DNA of 64,000 nucleotides from Flavobacterium salilacus subsp. salilacus (GCF_004634195.1 NZ_SKBP01000008.1:1-64000), one strand, 5' to 3'; numbered from the stretch's first letter, positions 43,922 to 53,619 are shown. Notes: generated by a model not told the origin, from the letters alone. Numbers and translations: made by a program.

Positions 43922-44563
43922 ATGCACTTTATTTCAGAAGATATAGAAAACTACTCTGAACAACATAGCGAAAACGAACCGGAACTTTTAATGGAGCTCA
44001 ATCGTGAAACGCATCAAAAGATATTACAGCCACGAATGCTGAGCGGGCATTTTCAGGGAAGGGTACTGAGCCTGCTGTCTAAGCTGGTAAACCCACTACA
44101 CATACTGGAAATTGGCACCTACACGGGCTATGCCACCCTTTGCCTTGCCGAAGGGTTAAAAGAAAAAGGTACTATTGATACTATTGATATTAATGAGGAG
44201 TTATATGATTTTCAGAGAAAGTATTTTGACCGCTCGGCTTGGGGTGCACAAATAACCCAGCATTTAGGCGATGCTTTGGAAATTATACCGAAGCTCAATA
44301 AAAAATTCGATTTGGTTTTTATCGATGCAGATAAGGAAAATTATGTAAACTATTTTCATATGATTATACCGCTTATGAATAAAGGGGGTATTATACTAAG
44401 CGACAACGTGCTGTGGAGTGGGAAAGTACTTGAGCCTGCAAAAGCAAAAGACCTTAGTACTGAGGTATTAATTGAATATAATAAGCTCCTGAAAGATGAC
44501 CCAAGGATAGAAACCGTATTACTACCCATTAGGGACGGGCTTACCGTAAGCAGGGTTGTTTAA
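43922..44563 (+). CDS. O-methyltransferase (SAM-dependent, COMT-like class I)
   Basis: 213 residues. The SAM-binding motif LEIGTYTGYATLCLAEGL is at about residues 62-79, and the metal-binding Asp lies in DLVFIDADKENYVNYF. It matches the bacterial family 3 catechol O-methyltransferases. The substrate is unknown. Its 3' end overlaps the convergent PAP2 gene by 4 bp. Confidence 0.93.
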   Translation: MHFISEDIENYSEQHSENEPELLMELNRETHQKILQPRMLSGHFQGRVLSLLSKLVNPLHILEIGTYTGYATLCLAEGLKEKGTIDTIDINEELYDFQRKYFDRSAWGAQITQHLGDALEIIPKLNKKFDLVFIDADKENYVNYFHMIIPLMNKGGIILSDNVLWSGKVLEPAKAKDLSTEVLIEYNKLLKDDPRIETVLLPIRDGLTVSRVV

Positions 44564-45141
44564 CCCTGTTTTGCCTGCGGAAAGTATTTGTTTCTTAAAT
44601 AGCGATAAAGCTGTAATACTAAAGAAGCTGTAAGGATACCCCATATATAGCCCGAAAGAATATCTAATGGGTAGTGTAAGCCCAAGTAAATACGGGTGTA
44701 AGCAAACACCAAAGGCCATAAAAATATGCTGTATAGCCATTTGGACTGAATGTAAGGTTTTAATATTTTATACAGAAAAAATGCCGATGCCATAGTGTTG
44801 GAGGCGTGCCCTGAAAAGAAGCTAAACGAGCTTCTGCTTTGTACCACTCTTATTATACCTTCAAAATCCGGAGTTTTGCATGGTCTTAGCCTTTGAAAGT
44901 AATTTTTAAACAAGTTAGTGGTCTGGTCAGTCAGCGTTATTAATAACGCTATCATTATAATAGCGAGTAAGGCATGACGCCACCCCAGCTTTTTAAAAAC
45001 AATATAAAATATAACTGCAAATAAGGGAATCCAGTTAAATTGCTTGGTTAGAAACAACCATACTCCATCCCAACGTTCCGAACCAAGACCGTTTAGGTAA
45101 ACAAATACATCCTTATCAAGTTGCAGTAGCCAGTCCAGCAT
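44560..45141 (-). CDS. PAP2-family phosphatase (membrane)
   Basis: 193 residues with several membrane helices. The three motifs of the acid-phosphatase/PAP2 family are present: KNYFQRLRPCKTP, SFFSGHASNTMASAF (active-site His) and RIYLGLHYPLDILSGY. The likely substrates are lipid phosphates, such as undecaprenyl diphosphate or phosphatidylglycerol phosphate. It follows tatA with a 1-bp overlap of stop and start. Confidence 0.93.
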   Translation of the reverse strand: MLDWLLQLDKDVFVYLNGLGSERWDGVWLFLTKQFNWIPLFAVIFYIVFKKLGWRHALLAIIMIALLITLTDQTTNLFKNYFQRLRPCKTPDFEGIIRVVQSRSSFSFFSGHASNTMASAFFLYKILKPYIQSKWLYSIFLWPLVFAYTRIYLGLHYPLDILSGYIWGILTASLVLQLYRYLRNKYFPQAKQG

Positions 45142-45434
45142 TATTTCATTCTTTTTACAGGTCCGGATACACTTTCAACGTCTTCCTTTATTTTATTAAC
45201 CTCATCGGTCATTTCTTTGGAAACGTTATCGGCTCCTATATCATTAATGGTTTTTTTAATATCCTGTACTTCGGCACTTTTATGTATTTCGCTCTTAATA
45301 TCATTGGTAGCGTTTTTAAGCTGCTGCATTCCTTTACCCAGCGTACGCGCCATTTCGGGCACTTTATCAGAACCGAAAAGCATGAGTACTACCAGTATAA
45401 TGAAGAAAAGCTCTCCTCCTCCTATTCCAAACAT
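45141..45434 (-). CDS. tatA: Sec-independent translocase protein TatA/TatB
   Basis: 97 residues. One N-terminal membrane helix (ELFFIILVVLMLFGSDKVPEM, about 8-28) with the conserved FG pair is followed by an amphipathic helix (ARTLGKGMQQLKNATNDIK) and a charged tail. This is the TatA/B/E layout, and A and B are not distinguishable here. A TACATTTG -7 element is at 45460-45453, 19 nt upstream. No tatC is in the window. Confidence 0.93.
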   Translation of the reverse strand: MFGIGGGELFFIILVVLMLFGSDKVPEMARTLGKGMQQLKNATNDIKSEIHKSAEVQDIKKTINDIGADNVSKEMTDEVNKIKEDVESVSGPVKRMK

Positions 45435-45452
45435 AACTTAAAAATTTTAATA

Positions 45453-45460
45453 CAAATGTA
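45453..45460 (-). promoter_or_regulatory. -7 element of tatA-PAP2
   Basis: Minus-strand TACATTTG, 19 nt upstream of the tatA start. Confidence 0.5.
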
Positions 45461-45540
45461 TATATATTTACGGTGTTTTTCTGTTCCCGGACTTTAAGTT
45501 TTATCTGTATTTTAATTTTATTTAACGCTTAGCGCGCTAT

Positions 45541-47796
45541 TTACCCTCCAAACTGATCAAATTTAGATTGTACCGCTTCGGCAGGCCATACATTATTGGT
45601 TACATCAATATCGGCTGTTTTTAGCTCAGGATCAACTATTATTTTTTTTATCGGTTTTTCGGTTGCAAACACACGTGTGGCGGTTTGGTTATTTTTTCGC
45701 CATATCTGTACAGGAAAATGGTGCATTTCGGATGTACCATCCTCAAACTGAAGCTCTACCAGTATGGGCATAAACATTCCGCCCGGCTTGTTGAATGTTA
45801 CTTCATAAAAATACTTAGGCGTTTTTAGCTTGGCTCTTTCGGCAGGTGTAAATTTTTCCTTTACATAATCTTCCAGAACCTTACTATCATTTGTTTCAAA
45901 AGGCTTTTTTGTTTTTTTGCTTACGTCTGCCCCATCAGGAATCATATATACGTACTTCGCGTTTGCATCGGGCATAGTGCGGCGGCGTCTTCCTGTTTCC
46001 TGCGGAGTTTTATCCATTTCTTTGGGCTTTTCATCCGATACATAATACTGCTTTACATCGGCTATGCCTATATCTACATAGTCGGTACTGTAAAACCATC
46101 CGCGCCAAAACCAGTCTAAATCTACTGCCGAAGCATCTTCCATCGTTCTGAAAAAATCTTCAGGTGTAGGATGCTTAAACTTCCAACGGTTGGCGTAGGT
46201 TTTAAAAGCATAGTCGAACAGTTCTTTTCCCATTATGGTTTCCCTGAGAATGTTAAGCCCTGTGGCAGGCTTGGCATACGCGTTAGCACCAAACTCATGT
46301 ATCGCTTCGGAGTTGGTCATTATAGGTTCTAAAAAATTCTGATCGCCACTCATATAAGGTACTATCTTGGCGGCAGGACCTCTGCGTGAGGGATAATTTT
46401 CCTGAAATTCCTGCTCGGTTAAATATTGCAGAAAAGTATTCAAGCCTTCATCCATCCATGTCCATTGGCGTTCGTCAGAATTTACAATCATGGGGAAAAA
46501 GTTATGCCCCACTTCGTGGATTATAACGCTCATCATGCCATACTTTAACTGCTCGCTGGTAAAACCATCTTTATCAGGACGACCATAGTTCCAGCATATC
46601 ATGGGGTACTCCATACCTTGTGACTCGGCAGATACCGAAACGGCTTTAGGGTAAGGGTAATCAAATGTATATTTCGAATAGGTTTTTAATGTATGTGCCA
46701 CTACCCTTGTAGAGTTCTCGCCCCACAACGGGTTACTCTCTTTAGGATAAATGGATATTGCCATTGCGGTTTTGCCTGAGAGCTGCACCGCCATAGCATC
46801 GTATATAAATTTTCTTGAGGTAGAGAAACCGAAATCGCGCACATTTTCTGCCTTAAATTTCCATGTTTTCTTTTTGGTGCTGTGGCTCTTTTCGGCTTGC
46901 ACAGCCTCTTCCTGTGTTACTACCACAACAGGCTTGTCAAAACTTTTAGTTGCCTGCTCATATCGCTTTAGCTGTGCAGGTGTAAATACTTCCGCACGAT
47001 TTGTCAACTCTCCCGTAGCTTCCATAATATGGTCGGCAGGAACAGTAATATTTACTTCAAAATTCCCGAATGGCAGGGCAAACTCACCTGAACCCCAAAA
47101 CTGCATATTCTGCCAACCCTCAACATCATTATACACCGCCATACGGGGGTAAAACTGTGCTATAACATACAGGTTGTTGTTTTCTTCTTCAAAACGTTCG
47201 TAGCCGGAACGCCCGCCTACTACAAAGTAGTTATTAATGTTGTACCACCATTTTATGGAAAATATTATTTTTTCGCCGGGCTTTAGGGGCTGGGGCAAAT
47301 TGATGCGCATCATGGTTTGATTGATGATGTAATCCATTGGTTTACCGGCAGCATCTTTTACATATTCTATTTTAAAACCTCCGTCAAATGCTTCCTCAAG
47401 ATAGGTACGGCTAAAACCTTGTGCGCTATAGGTTGTACCCATATTTTCGCTATTGGCAAGCGGCGATTTGGAATCGGATGCTCTGCGGTTTTGGTCGAGT
47501 TGTACCCAAAGGTATTCTAATGCCTCAGGGGCATTATTATGATAGGTAATGGTTTCTGTACCATATAGCTTTGTGTTTTCGTCATCAAGCTCCACATCTA
47601 TCTTATAATCCGCTTGCTGCTGGTAGTATGCGGGTCCGGGTGCACCCGATGCGGTACGGAACATATTGGGTGTTGCCATCTGGTGGTACATTTGACTAAA
47701 CTTGTTATTATCGGTATGTCCGGGTTCGCGTGGGGTTTCCTGTGCCGTTACCTGTATTGTTGCCAGTAGCGATATGAAGTATCCTATTTTTCTCAT
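45541..47796 (-). CDS. M1-family metallopeptidase
   Basis: 751 residues. A Sec signal (ISLLATIQVTAQ) is present. The substrate-binding GMEN-type motif is SQGMEYPM (about 393-400). The zinc site is HEVGHNFFP (His427, Glu428, His431) with Glu450 in WMDEGLN. An N-terminal beta domain precedes the thermolysin-like catalytic part. It is exported to the periplasm or surface, acting as an aminopeptidase-like enzyme. The DUF6702 gene lies 8 bp upstream on the same strand, a pairing often seen in Bacteroidota. Confidence 0.94.
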   Translation of the reverse strand: MRKIGYFISLLATIQVTAQETPREPGHTDNNKFSQMYHQMATPNMFRTASGAPGPAYYQQQADYKIDVELDDENTKLYGTETITYHNNAPEALEYLWVQLDQNRRASDSKSPLANSENMGTTYSAQGFSRTYLEEAFDGGFKIEYVKDAAGKPMDYIINQTMMRINLPQPLKPGEKIIFSIKWWYNINNYFVVGGRSGYERFEEENNNLYVIAQFYPRMAVYNDVEGWQNMQFWGSGEFALPFGNFEVNITVPADHIMEATGELTNRAEVFTPAQLKRYEQATKSFDKPVVVVTQEEAVQAEKSHSTKKKTWKFKAENVRDFGFSTSRKFIYDAMAVQLSGKTAMAISIYPKESNPLWGENSTRVVAHTLKTYSKYTFDYPYPKAVSVSAESQGMEYPMICWNYGRPDKDGFTSEQLKYGMMSVIIHEVGHNFFPMIVNSDERQWTWMDEGLNTFLQYLTEQEFQENYPSRRGPAAKIVPYMSGDQNFLEPIMTNSEAIHEFGANAYAKPATGLNILRETIMGKELFDYAFKTYANRWKFKHPTPEDFFRTMEDASAVDLDWFWRGWFYSTDYVDIGIADVKQYYVSDEKPKEMDKTPQETGRRRRTMPDANAKYVYMIPDGADVSKKTKKPFETNDSKVLEDYVKEKFTPAERAKLKTPKYFYEVTFNKPGGMFMPILVELQFEDGTSEMHHFPVQIWRKNNQTATRVFATEKPIKKIIVDPELKTADIDVTNNVWPAEAVQSKFDQFGG

Positions 47797-47804
47797 TGTC
47801 AGTT

Positions 47805-48308
47805 TTAATATTCTAATATGCCTTCGGGCTTATCAAGCGTAAGCAAAAGGCTTTTTTTGTTATCGTTTATGTTAGTGTGTATCATGTTTTGCTGCTCTGC
47901 ATACATATCAAACAGCGTGGTATTTTTTATATTTATTGTTGTTACGCCATCGGGCGTGGGTATGGTATAGTAGCATACCAACACATCATCTTCAATTTCT
48001 TTACCTAAGTATTTTATGGGTTGTACAGTGCCGTTTACTGTTACAGTTATTTTTTCGGCAAAATACATCTCGAGGTATTGTTTGGTTTCGGAAATTTCAC
48101 GCGAAGTAGCGAGGTAAAACTTTTTATTGTACTTTTTCTCAAAAGCAAGTTCTAAATCATCTGTAAAAACACGGGAAGTCATTTGGATAACATTCTTTTC
48201 GGGAATATAATCCATTTGAAATATTGCTACATAAAATTTATGTACATCGGCAGCCGAAAGGCTGAATAGTATAAGTGTCAAGAAAATGAATCTGGCAATC
48301 TGCTTCAT
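47805..48308 (-). CDS. DUF6702 family protein
   Basis: 167 residues with a Sec signal (FIFLTLILFSLSAADVHKF). KFYVAIFQMDYIPEKNVIQM and TSRVFTDDLELAFEKKYNK are typical of this Bacteroidota family, usually found upstream of an M1 peptidase as here. No activity is known. Confidence 0.85.
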   Translation of the reverse strand: MKQIARFIFLTLILFSLSAADVHKFYVAIFQMDYIPEKNVIQMTSRVFTDDLELAFEKKYNKKFYLATSREISETKQYLEMYFAEKITVTVNGTVQPIKYLGKEIEDDVLVCYYTIPTPDGVTTINIKNTTLFDMYAEQQNMIHTNINDNKKSLLLTLDKPEGILEY

Positions 48309-48446
48309 TTTCCAAAAATAGTAAAAGTTATTATTTTATACCTTTTTTTGTAAGGATTAGATGTTTATTAAAAAATATATGGATTAAAAGCTATTTTTAG
48401 CTGATTAATTTAAATTTATCACAAGATAGAAATAAGGTTTAGCATA
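48309..48446. other. AT-rich gap without a gene
   Basis: Separates the M1/DUF6702 pair from the CarboxypepD_reg-like pair and presumably carries the promoter of the former. Nothing else is recognised. Confidence 0.4.
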
Positions 48447-49202
48447 CTACTCTTTTGTGTCCATCATTTTATGATATTTTTCAGCCAATACATGCATTAA
48501 AAACTTTGCTTGCTTATCATTCTTAGCTTTAAGTGCTTCCGAAAATTCTGAATTCTCAACACAGTAATACAAAAAACCTTTTATGTACTCTTCGGGTATT
48601 TTATACTCAGCAGCAATTTGTGTTTCGCTTTCATACAGGTTGTTTGTCATTTCCAGCACCCGCTCTTTTCGTTCTGTTTCCAGTTCTTTTTTAAGCATCT
48701 TGGTACGCCCTGTTATGGCATTTATAATAGGGTCTAAAGGCAAAGCGCCACCCAAAGCCCCAAGAAAAAAAATAGGTTTAAACTCTCCTGCTGTTTTAAG
48801 CCTGCGTTCGGCAGGGGTATATTGCTTTTGGTCTTTAGGCACTAACCCTAACGACTCTTCATCAATAGCACCATATTTGTTAAGAACTACTTCATCTAAC
48901 TGATAGGCTTGTAGGGTAACTGTAACCACAAAAGGCTTTTGTTTAAAAGCTTCTTGTTTTAGCACAAATTCGCGAGTTATTATACTCGGGCTGTAAAAAA
49001 TAAGTTTATCACCCGCCTGCGCATCAATGCTAAAACTACCATCAACATTTGTTCGCGTTTCGGCACCTGCCGTAGCATTAATGACATATATATTGCTGAT
49101 GGGGTTTTCGCCAACCATAACCTCGCCCTGCAATATATTTCTATCTTGCGATAGTAACGCAAAAGGTAAAAAGAGTACATAAAGTAACAGCCATTTATTC
49201 AT
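48447..49202 (-). CDS. CarboxypepD_reg-like domain protein (paralogue 2)
   Basis: 251 residues. Sec signal (LLLYVLFLPFALLSQ). A beta-sandwich domain like the regulatory domain of carboxypeptidase D spans about 25-110 (GEVMVGENPISNIYVINATA, then TRTNVDGSFSIDAQAGD). A C-terminal helical region includes TEWKE-like charged stretches and TEIAAEYKIPEEYIKGF-type sequence. Its upstream neighbour is a paralogue of the same layout, and the two overlap by 8 bp. Confidence 0.8.
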   Translation of the reverse strand: MNKWLLLYVLFLPFALLSQDRNILQGEVMVGENPISNIYVINATAGAETRTNVDGSFSIDAQAGDKLIFYSPSIITREFVLKQEAFKQKPFVVTVTLQAYQLDEVVLNKYGAIDEESLGLVPKDQKQYTPAERRLKTAGEFKPIFFLGALGGALPLDPIINAITGRTKMLKKELETERKERVLEMTNNLYESETQIAAEYKIPEEYIKGFLYYCVENSEFSEALKAKNDKQAKFLMHVLAEKYHKMMDTKE

Positions 49203-49908
49203 CTTTCAATACTTTTAAATACTGTTCGGCAATACCATTCATAAGAAAACGCGCCTTACTTTTATTGTTATTTTTCAAGGCTTGAGAAAATTCAGGATTT
49301 TCAATGGCATAGTATAAAAACCCTTCTACATATTCTTTAGGTATTTTCATTTCCTCAATTATTTGTTCTTCCGTACATATATAGCGCAAATCGTCCAGCA
49401 TTTGTTGCTTTCCCTCTGTTTCCATTTCTTTTTTAAGCATTTTGGTACGACCGCTTATAGCGTTTAACAATGGGTCGAGTAAACCGGTTGTTGCAGCAAA
49501 CACTCTTCTTTCGGCAACGGTATATTGTTTTTGGTCTTTAGGCACAATACCGAGCGAAACCTCGTCTATAGACCTGTCTTTATCCATTACTACCTCATCC
49601 AATTCATAGGCTTGCATATTCACGGTTATCATCAGAGGCTGATTCTCAAACGATGCTTCTTTAAGTACAAATTCGCGATTTGTAATGTTCGGGCTGTATA
49701 TTACCAGTGCATCGCCGGGCTGTGCCGAAATAGTAAAGTTTCCGGCAGCATCGGTTTTAGTTTCGATGCTTGCCGTAGTATTAATTACAAAAATATTGTT
49801 TAAGCCGGCATCGCCTACCATAACCCTGCCTTTGAGGGGGGAACGTTCCTGCGCGTTTATAATAAACGTACAAGTGATAAGGAGTACTATAAAGAAGAAC
49901 TTTTTCAA
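49195..49908 (-). CDS. CarboxypepD_reg-like domain protein (paralogue 1)
   Basis: 237 residues, same architecture as the neighbouring gene: signal peptide (FIVLLITCTFIINAQ), beta-sandwich with GRVMVGDAGLNNIFVINTTA, YELDEVVMDKDRSIDEVSLG, and the helical tail with KIPKEYVEGFLYYAIENPEF. The two clearly arose by tandem duplication. The role is unknown. The beta-sandwich is the same fold found at the N-terminus of SusC-type proteins, but no barrel follows here. Confidence 0.8.
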   Translation of the reverse strand: MKKFFFIVLLITCTFIINAQERSPLKGRVMVGDAGLNNIFVINTTASIETKTDAAGNFTISAQPGDALVIYSPNITNREFVLKEASFENQPLMITVNMQAYELDEVVMDKDRSIDEVSLGIVPKDQKQYTVAERRVFAATTGLLDPLLNAISGRTKMLKKEMETEGKQQMLDDLRYICTEEQIIEEMKIPKEYVEGFLYYAIENPEFSQALKNNNKSKARFLMNGIAEQYLKVLKDE

Positions 49909-50047
49909 GAAAGTATGTTTTTAATTGATTGATGATACAATATAAGACAAAGGATTAAAATTTAGTGTTAATTACTCCCTAAAAAACATATAGCCTGCCG
50001 CATCAAATCTTTGTAACTTTACCTTTTCTTATCCATACAACAAACGA

Positions 50048-50755
50048 ATGAAGAAATTAATTATTGCAAGTACATCCACATTACACGGCGGCAGTTACTT
50101 AGATTATTTATTGCCTGTACTAAAAAAACATTTCGGAAATTGCTCTACATTACTGTTTGTGCCCTATGCCCGCCCCGGTGGGATAACCCATGAGGCATAT
50201 ACGGCAAAGGCTGTCGAAGTTTTTGCTAAGATAAACATTACTGTGAAAGGCATACACGAATATGAAAACCCTGTAATGGCAGTACAACAAGCCGAAGGTA
50301 TTTTTACAGGGGGCGGCAATACTTTCCTGCTGGTAACGCAATTGTATAAAACAGGCACAATGGATGCCATTGAAAAAGCGGTGCAACATGGCACACCTTA
50401 TTTGGGTACAAGTGCGGGAAGCAACATTTGCGGTCTTACCATGAATACTACTAATGATATGCCTATCGTTTATCCGCCCAGTTTCCGAACACTGGGGTTG
50501 ATTCCTTTTAATATTAATCCGCATTACCTTGACCCGTTGCCGGACTCTACCCACATGGGCGAAACGCGCGAAACGCGTATTAAAGAGTTTCATCAGTTTA
50601 ACACGCAGCCTGTATTGGGGCTGCGCGAAGGGAGCTGGCTGGAGGTACAAGGCAAGGCTATAACCCTGAAAGGTGAACTACAGGCAAGGCTTTTCCGACA
50701 AGGGCAGGAACCTGAAGAAATTGAAACTGGTACTGACTTATCTTGGTTGAAGTAA
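50048..50755 (+). CDS. pepE: Dipeptidase E (peptidase family S51)
   Basis: 235 residues. A cytoplasmic serine peptidase that splits dipeptides with N-terminal Asp. The glutamine-amidotransferase-like fold shows FTGGGNTFLLVTQLY. The nucleophile Ser lies in LGTSAGSNICG and the His is probably in NPHYLDP. The length matches the E. coli enzyme (229). Confidence 0.94.
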   Translation: MKKLIIASTSTLHGGSYLDYLLPVLKKHFGNCSTLLFVPYARPGGITHEAYTAKAVEVFAKINITVKGIHEYENPVMAVQQAEGIFTGGGNTFLLVTQLYKTGTMDAIEKAVQHGTPYLGTSAGSNICGLTMNTTNDMPIVYPPSFRTLGLIPFNINPHYLDPLPDSTHMGETRETRIKEFHQFNTQPVLGLREGSWLEVQGKAITLKGELQARLFRQGQEPEEIETGTDLSWLK

Positions 50756-50844
50756 TATAAGTGGAAATATTTTATATATTTAAGAAGTAAATCTTAATAA
50801 AGATAGTGATTATTGACAAGTCACTAACAATATTTTACAAAAAA

Positions 50845-51894
50845 ATGGAAGATATTTATAAAATTATTGTTTCAGAAGATAAACTGAATGAAAGATTTAA
50901 ATTATTAACTGAAAATGCATTATTTGACCCTGCGAAAAATATTATTAAAAACATATGCGACCTTATCGATGATAAAGATGGTAATTTTATAAAAGATTTT
51001 CAAAGTACAGGATTCGATGCAAGACTTTGGGAAATTTATTTATTTATATTTCTATACGAGAATCTATTTGAACTAATTAATGATTTCAACAGACCAGATT
51101 TTCACGTAAAAAAGAAAGAATATGATTTCTTCATAAAAGCAAGTTTATCGTCTGAAAAAAATGATGATAAATATTCAGAACAATATATAAAAAAAGCCGT
51201 TGAAAAAAATGATTTAGTTATACAAAAAAAACTAACAGACTACTACTCAATAAGATTAGGTAGCGTTCTATTTTCAAAACTAAATAAAAAATATTGGGAA
51301 TTAGATTGGGTAAAAGGAAAACCCATAGTTTTAGCTATAACTCCATCACATAATTATATAGCAAAATTCTTACCTGATGCAAAAATAATGGAATATTTAT
51401 ATGGTGTAAATATAATATCCAAAGAAATAGGAGGAGAATTAATACATATTAAAAATGAGGTTGTTGAAGAGCATACACACGGAGAAAAAACAATCCCATC
51501 AAATTTCTTTTCACATCCAAACACCGAAAATATTAGTGCAATAATTTTCTCAAATAACTGCGACTTACATAAGTTTAATAGGATGGGATACGAACATAAA
51601 TTATCCGAAAAGAATCTAATAATGATTCGCTCTGGATATAAATATGACGACAGTAAACCAAATGCAAAAGCAAAAGATTTTACATATCAGGTAGAAAAAG
51701 GAAAATCTACTGAAAATTGGAATGAAAGTTTAACAATTTTTCATAATCCAAATGCAAAAATACCATTAGATAAAGATCTATTTCATAACGTTCGACAATT
51801 ATGGGTTAATGATAAAGGAGAGTTTGACGGTATAATGATGAAACATTTTGTGTATAATTCAATAACGGGAGTAAGCGAAATACTAGATAGATAG
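50845..51894 (+). CDS. Hypothetical protein, possible nuclease-like core, AT-rich
   Basis: 349 residues from MEDIYKIIVSEDKL. A start at 50806 would add 13 residues. A segment with FQSTGFDARLWEIYLF, then RPDFHVKKKEYDFFIKASLS, has the order E...PD...xK of PD-(D/E)XK nucleases, although the usual acidic residue before the Lys seems replaced by a hydrophobic one. Later AIIFSNNCDLHKFNRMG is a hallmark I recall from a widespread uncharacterised family. The gene is far more AT-rich than its neighbours, which suggests lateral acquisition. No partner gene is adjacent. Confidence 0.7.
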   Translation: MEDIYKIIVSEDKLNERFKLLTENALFDPAKNIIKNICDLIDDKDGNFIKDFQSTGFDARLWEIYLFIFLYENLFELINDFNRPDFHVKKKEYDFFIKASLSSEKNDDKYSEQYIKKAVEKNDLVIQKKLTDYYSIRLGSVLFSKLNKKYWELDWVKGKPIVLAITPSHNYIAKFLPDAKIMEYLYGVNIISKEIGGELIHIKNEVVEEHTHGEKTIPSNFFSHPNTENISAIIFSNNCDLHKFNRMGYEHKLSEKNLIMIRSGYKYDDSKPNAKAKDFTYQVEKGKSTENWNESLTIFHNPNAKIPLDKDLFHNVRQLWVNDKGEFDGIMMKHFVYNSITGVSEILDR

Positions 51895-52150
51895 TATTGA
51901 GGTAGAATCAAAAATTCATCTCTAAACGAAGTAAAATATCTTCCATGACAATATTATTTTTTTCTTAAATAGGAGTGAAAATCTTTTATACATTTGGTGT
52001 AAAATATAAACAGCAACCGAACCAACATATACCTGATAAAGAGGGTTGTATTCGTGGAACTTAGTAGTGGTTATATTCAAGTTAGCCTACCCTTTTAAGC
52101 GGTGCGCAACAGATGGGAAACTGAATAGGAATATTTATTTTTAAAAGAAT
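51895..52150. other. 256-bp gap after the AT-rich gene
   Basis: No gene is called. The middle (about 51990-52100) is less AT-rich and may hold decayed coding sequence from an earlier insertion. No hairpin terminator is seen. The promoter of the antiporter gene should lie near its right end. Confidence 0.3.
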
Positions 52151-53368
52151 ATGCACCAACCACAATTTGAACTTCCGTTTTTCACCAACCTGCTGATTCT
52201 GTTGGTGACAGCAAGAATTTTCGGAGAAATTTTTGAACGTTTTAAACAGCCTGCCATGATTGGGGAGATTACCGCAGGTATTGTTTTAGGACCAAGCGTG
52301 TTTAACCTGATACACAGAACTGAAGACCTTGAGGTAATTTCGGAGTTGGGGATTTTTCTGTTGGTAATTATTGCAGGACTGGAAATAAACATTGACGACA
52401 TCCTGAAATCCTTAAAAGGCAAAAATATCCTCATTTCTCTAATGGCATTTTTCGTGCCTATATTTGGCGGTATCGCGGTTGGCTACCTATTTGAGCAGGA
52501 TATTATGACAAGTGTATTTATAGGTTTGTGTATTGCTATTACCGCGCTTCCGGTAAGCATCAGGATATTAATGGACTTGGGTAAAATAAACTCCGAAGTG
52601 GGACAAAAAATCATTTCAATAGCAATATTTGATGATGTACTGGCACTTTCTATTTTAGGAGTTTTACTAAACATTCAGGACACCGATATGTCGCTTACAT
52701 CTATAGTTAAAGCAAGTGCCGTTTCAATCCTCAAATTAATTATTTTTATCTCGCTTTTGAGTGTTGCTTATTTACTGATCAAAAAGGTTTTACGAAAAGG
52801 TAATTACATTCAGGAATCGCTTGATAAGCTTGTTTCATTATTAAAAAGCAAAGAGTCGTTATTTGCCTTGTTCTTTGCATTTGTCCTTTTGTTCTCGACC
52901 GTTACAGAGAACCTCGGGCTGCATTTTATTGTTGGGGCATTTTTTGCCGCTTTGCTCATAAGCGACTCCCTAATTGGTAAAAACAATTTGAAGGCTATTG
53001 AAACTACAACAAGCAGTATAGCCATGGGATTTTTAGCCCCGATATTTTTTGCAGGCATAGGGCTCGAGTTTAATGTTTTTTCAATCAGTAATATAGGGCT
53101 TTTAGTAACGGTAATTGCGGTTTCCTATTTATCAAAAATTGCAGGAGGGTACTTTGGCGGAACACTTGCCGGGCTCAGCAGGCAAGTTTCATTTACACTG
53201 GGCATAGGACTAAATGCACGGGGGATTATGGAACTTGTAATAGCAAACATTGCCTATCGAAATGGGCTTATAAGTACCGAAATTTTTTCAGTTTTAGTAA
53301 TTATGGGTGTATTAACAACCTTAACTACTCCTTTATTATTGAAGCGTGCGTTTGGACGAATGGAATAA
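52151..53368 (+). CDS. Cation:proton antiporter (CPA2/KefB-like membrane domain)
   Basis: 405 residues, about 12 membrane helices, without TrkA-N domains. GEITAGIVLGPSVFN (first helices), AIFDDVLALSILGVLL (the Asp-Asp-containing ion-binding segment) and GLNARGIMELVIANIAY are family features. It should exchange Na+ or K+ for H+. It is a single gene, with no regulator beside it. Confidence 0.92.
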   Translation: MHQPQFELPFFTNLLILLVTARIFGEIFERFKQPAMIGEITAGIVLGPSVFNLIHRTEDLEVISELGIFLLVIIAGLEINIDDILKSLKGKNILISLMAFFVPIFGGIAVGYLFEQDIMTSVFIGLCIAITALPVSIRILMDLGKINSEVGQKIISIAIFDDVLALSILGVLLNIQDTDMSLTSIVKASAVSILKLIIFISLLSVAYLLIKKVLRKGNYIQESLDKLVSLLKSKESLFALFFAFVLLFSTVTENLGLHFIVGAFFAALLISDSLIGKNNLKAIETTTSSIAMGFLAPIFFAGIGLEFNVFSISNIGLLVTVIAVSYLSKIAGGYFGGTLAGLSRQVSFTLGIGLNARGIMELVIANIAYRNGLISTEIFSVLVIMGVLTTLTTPLLLKRAFGRME

Positions 53369-53468
53369 TTTCTTTTGTAAATTTGCCAATTCCCACAGCT
53401 ATGCCGGGTTCTTTCCGTCAACAAATAATTAAGCTATGATGCTAAAAAATAAAATCAATAGAAAACAA

Positions 53469-53497
53469 AAAACCCGAATCTTAATGATTCGGGTTTT
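53469..53497. terminator. Bidirectional terminator between antiporter and tRNA-Gly
   Basis: AAAACCCGAATC-TTAAT-GATTCGGGTTTT is a perfect 12-bp stem with A/T runs on both sides. It lies 5 nt past the 3' end of the minus-strand tRNA. Confidence 0.9.
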
Positions 53498-53502
53498 AGC
53501 AG

Positions 53503-53575
<73 letters not shown>

Positions 53576-53586
53576 TTTTGTGGGTG

Positions 53587-53619
53587 CAAATATACATAAT
53601 AACTTATTTTATTTGCAAA
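53587..53619 (-). promoter_or_regulatory. Predicted promoter of tRNA-Gly
   Basis: On the minus strand TTTG (53619-53616) and TATATTTG (53594-53587) are separated by 21 nt, close to the Bacteroidota -33/-7 consensus. The tRNA begins 12 nt after the -7 element. Confidence 0.65.

Noticed and set aside
50150-50650. A 166-codon minus-strand frame
   Set aside because: It is antisense to pepE, whose family motifs are clear.
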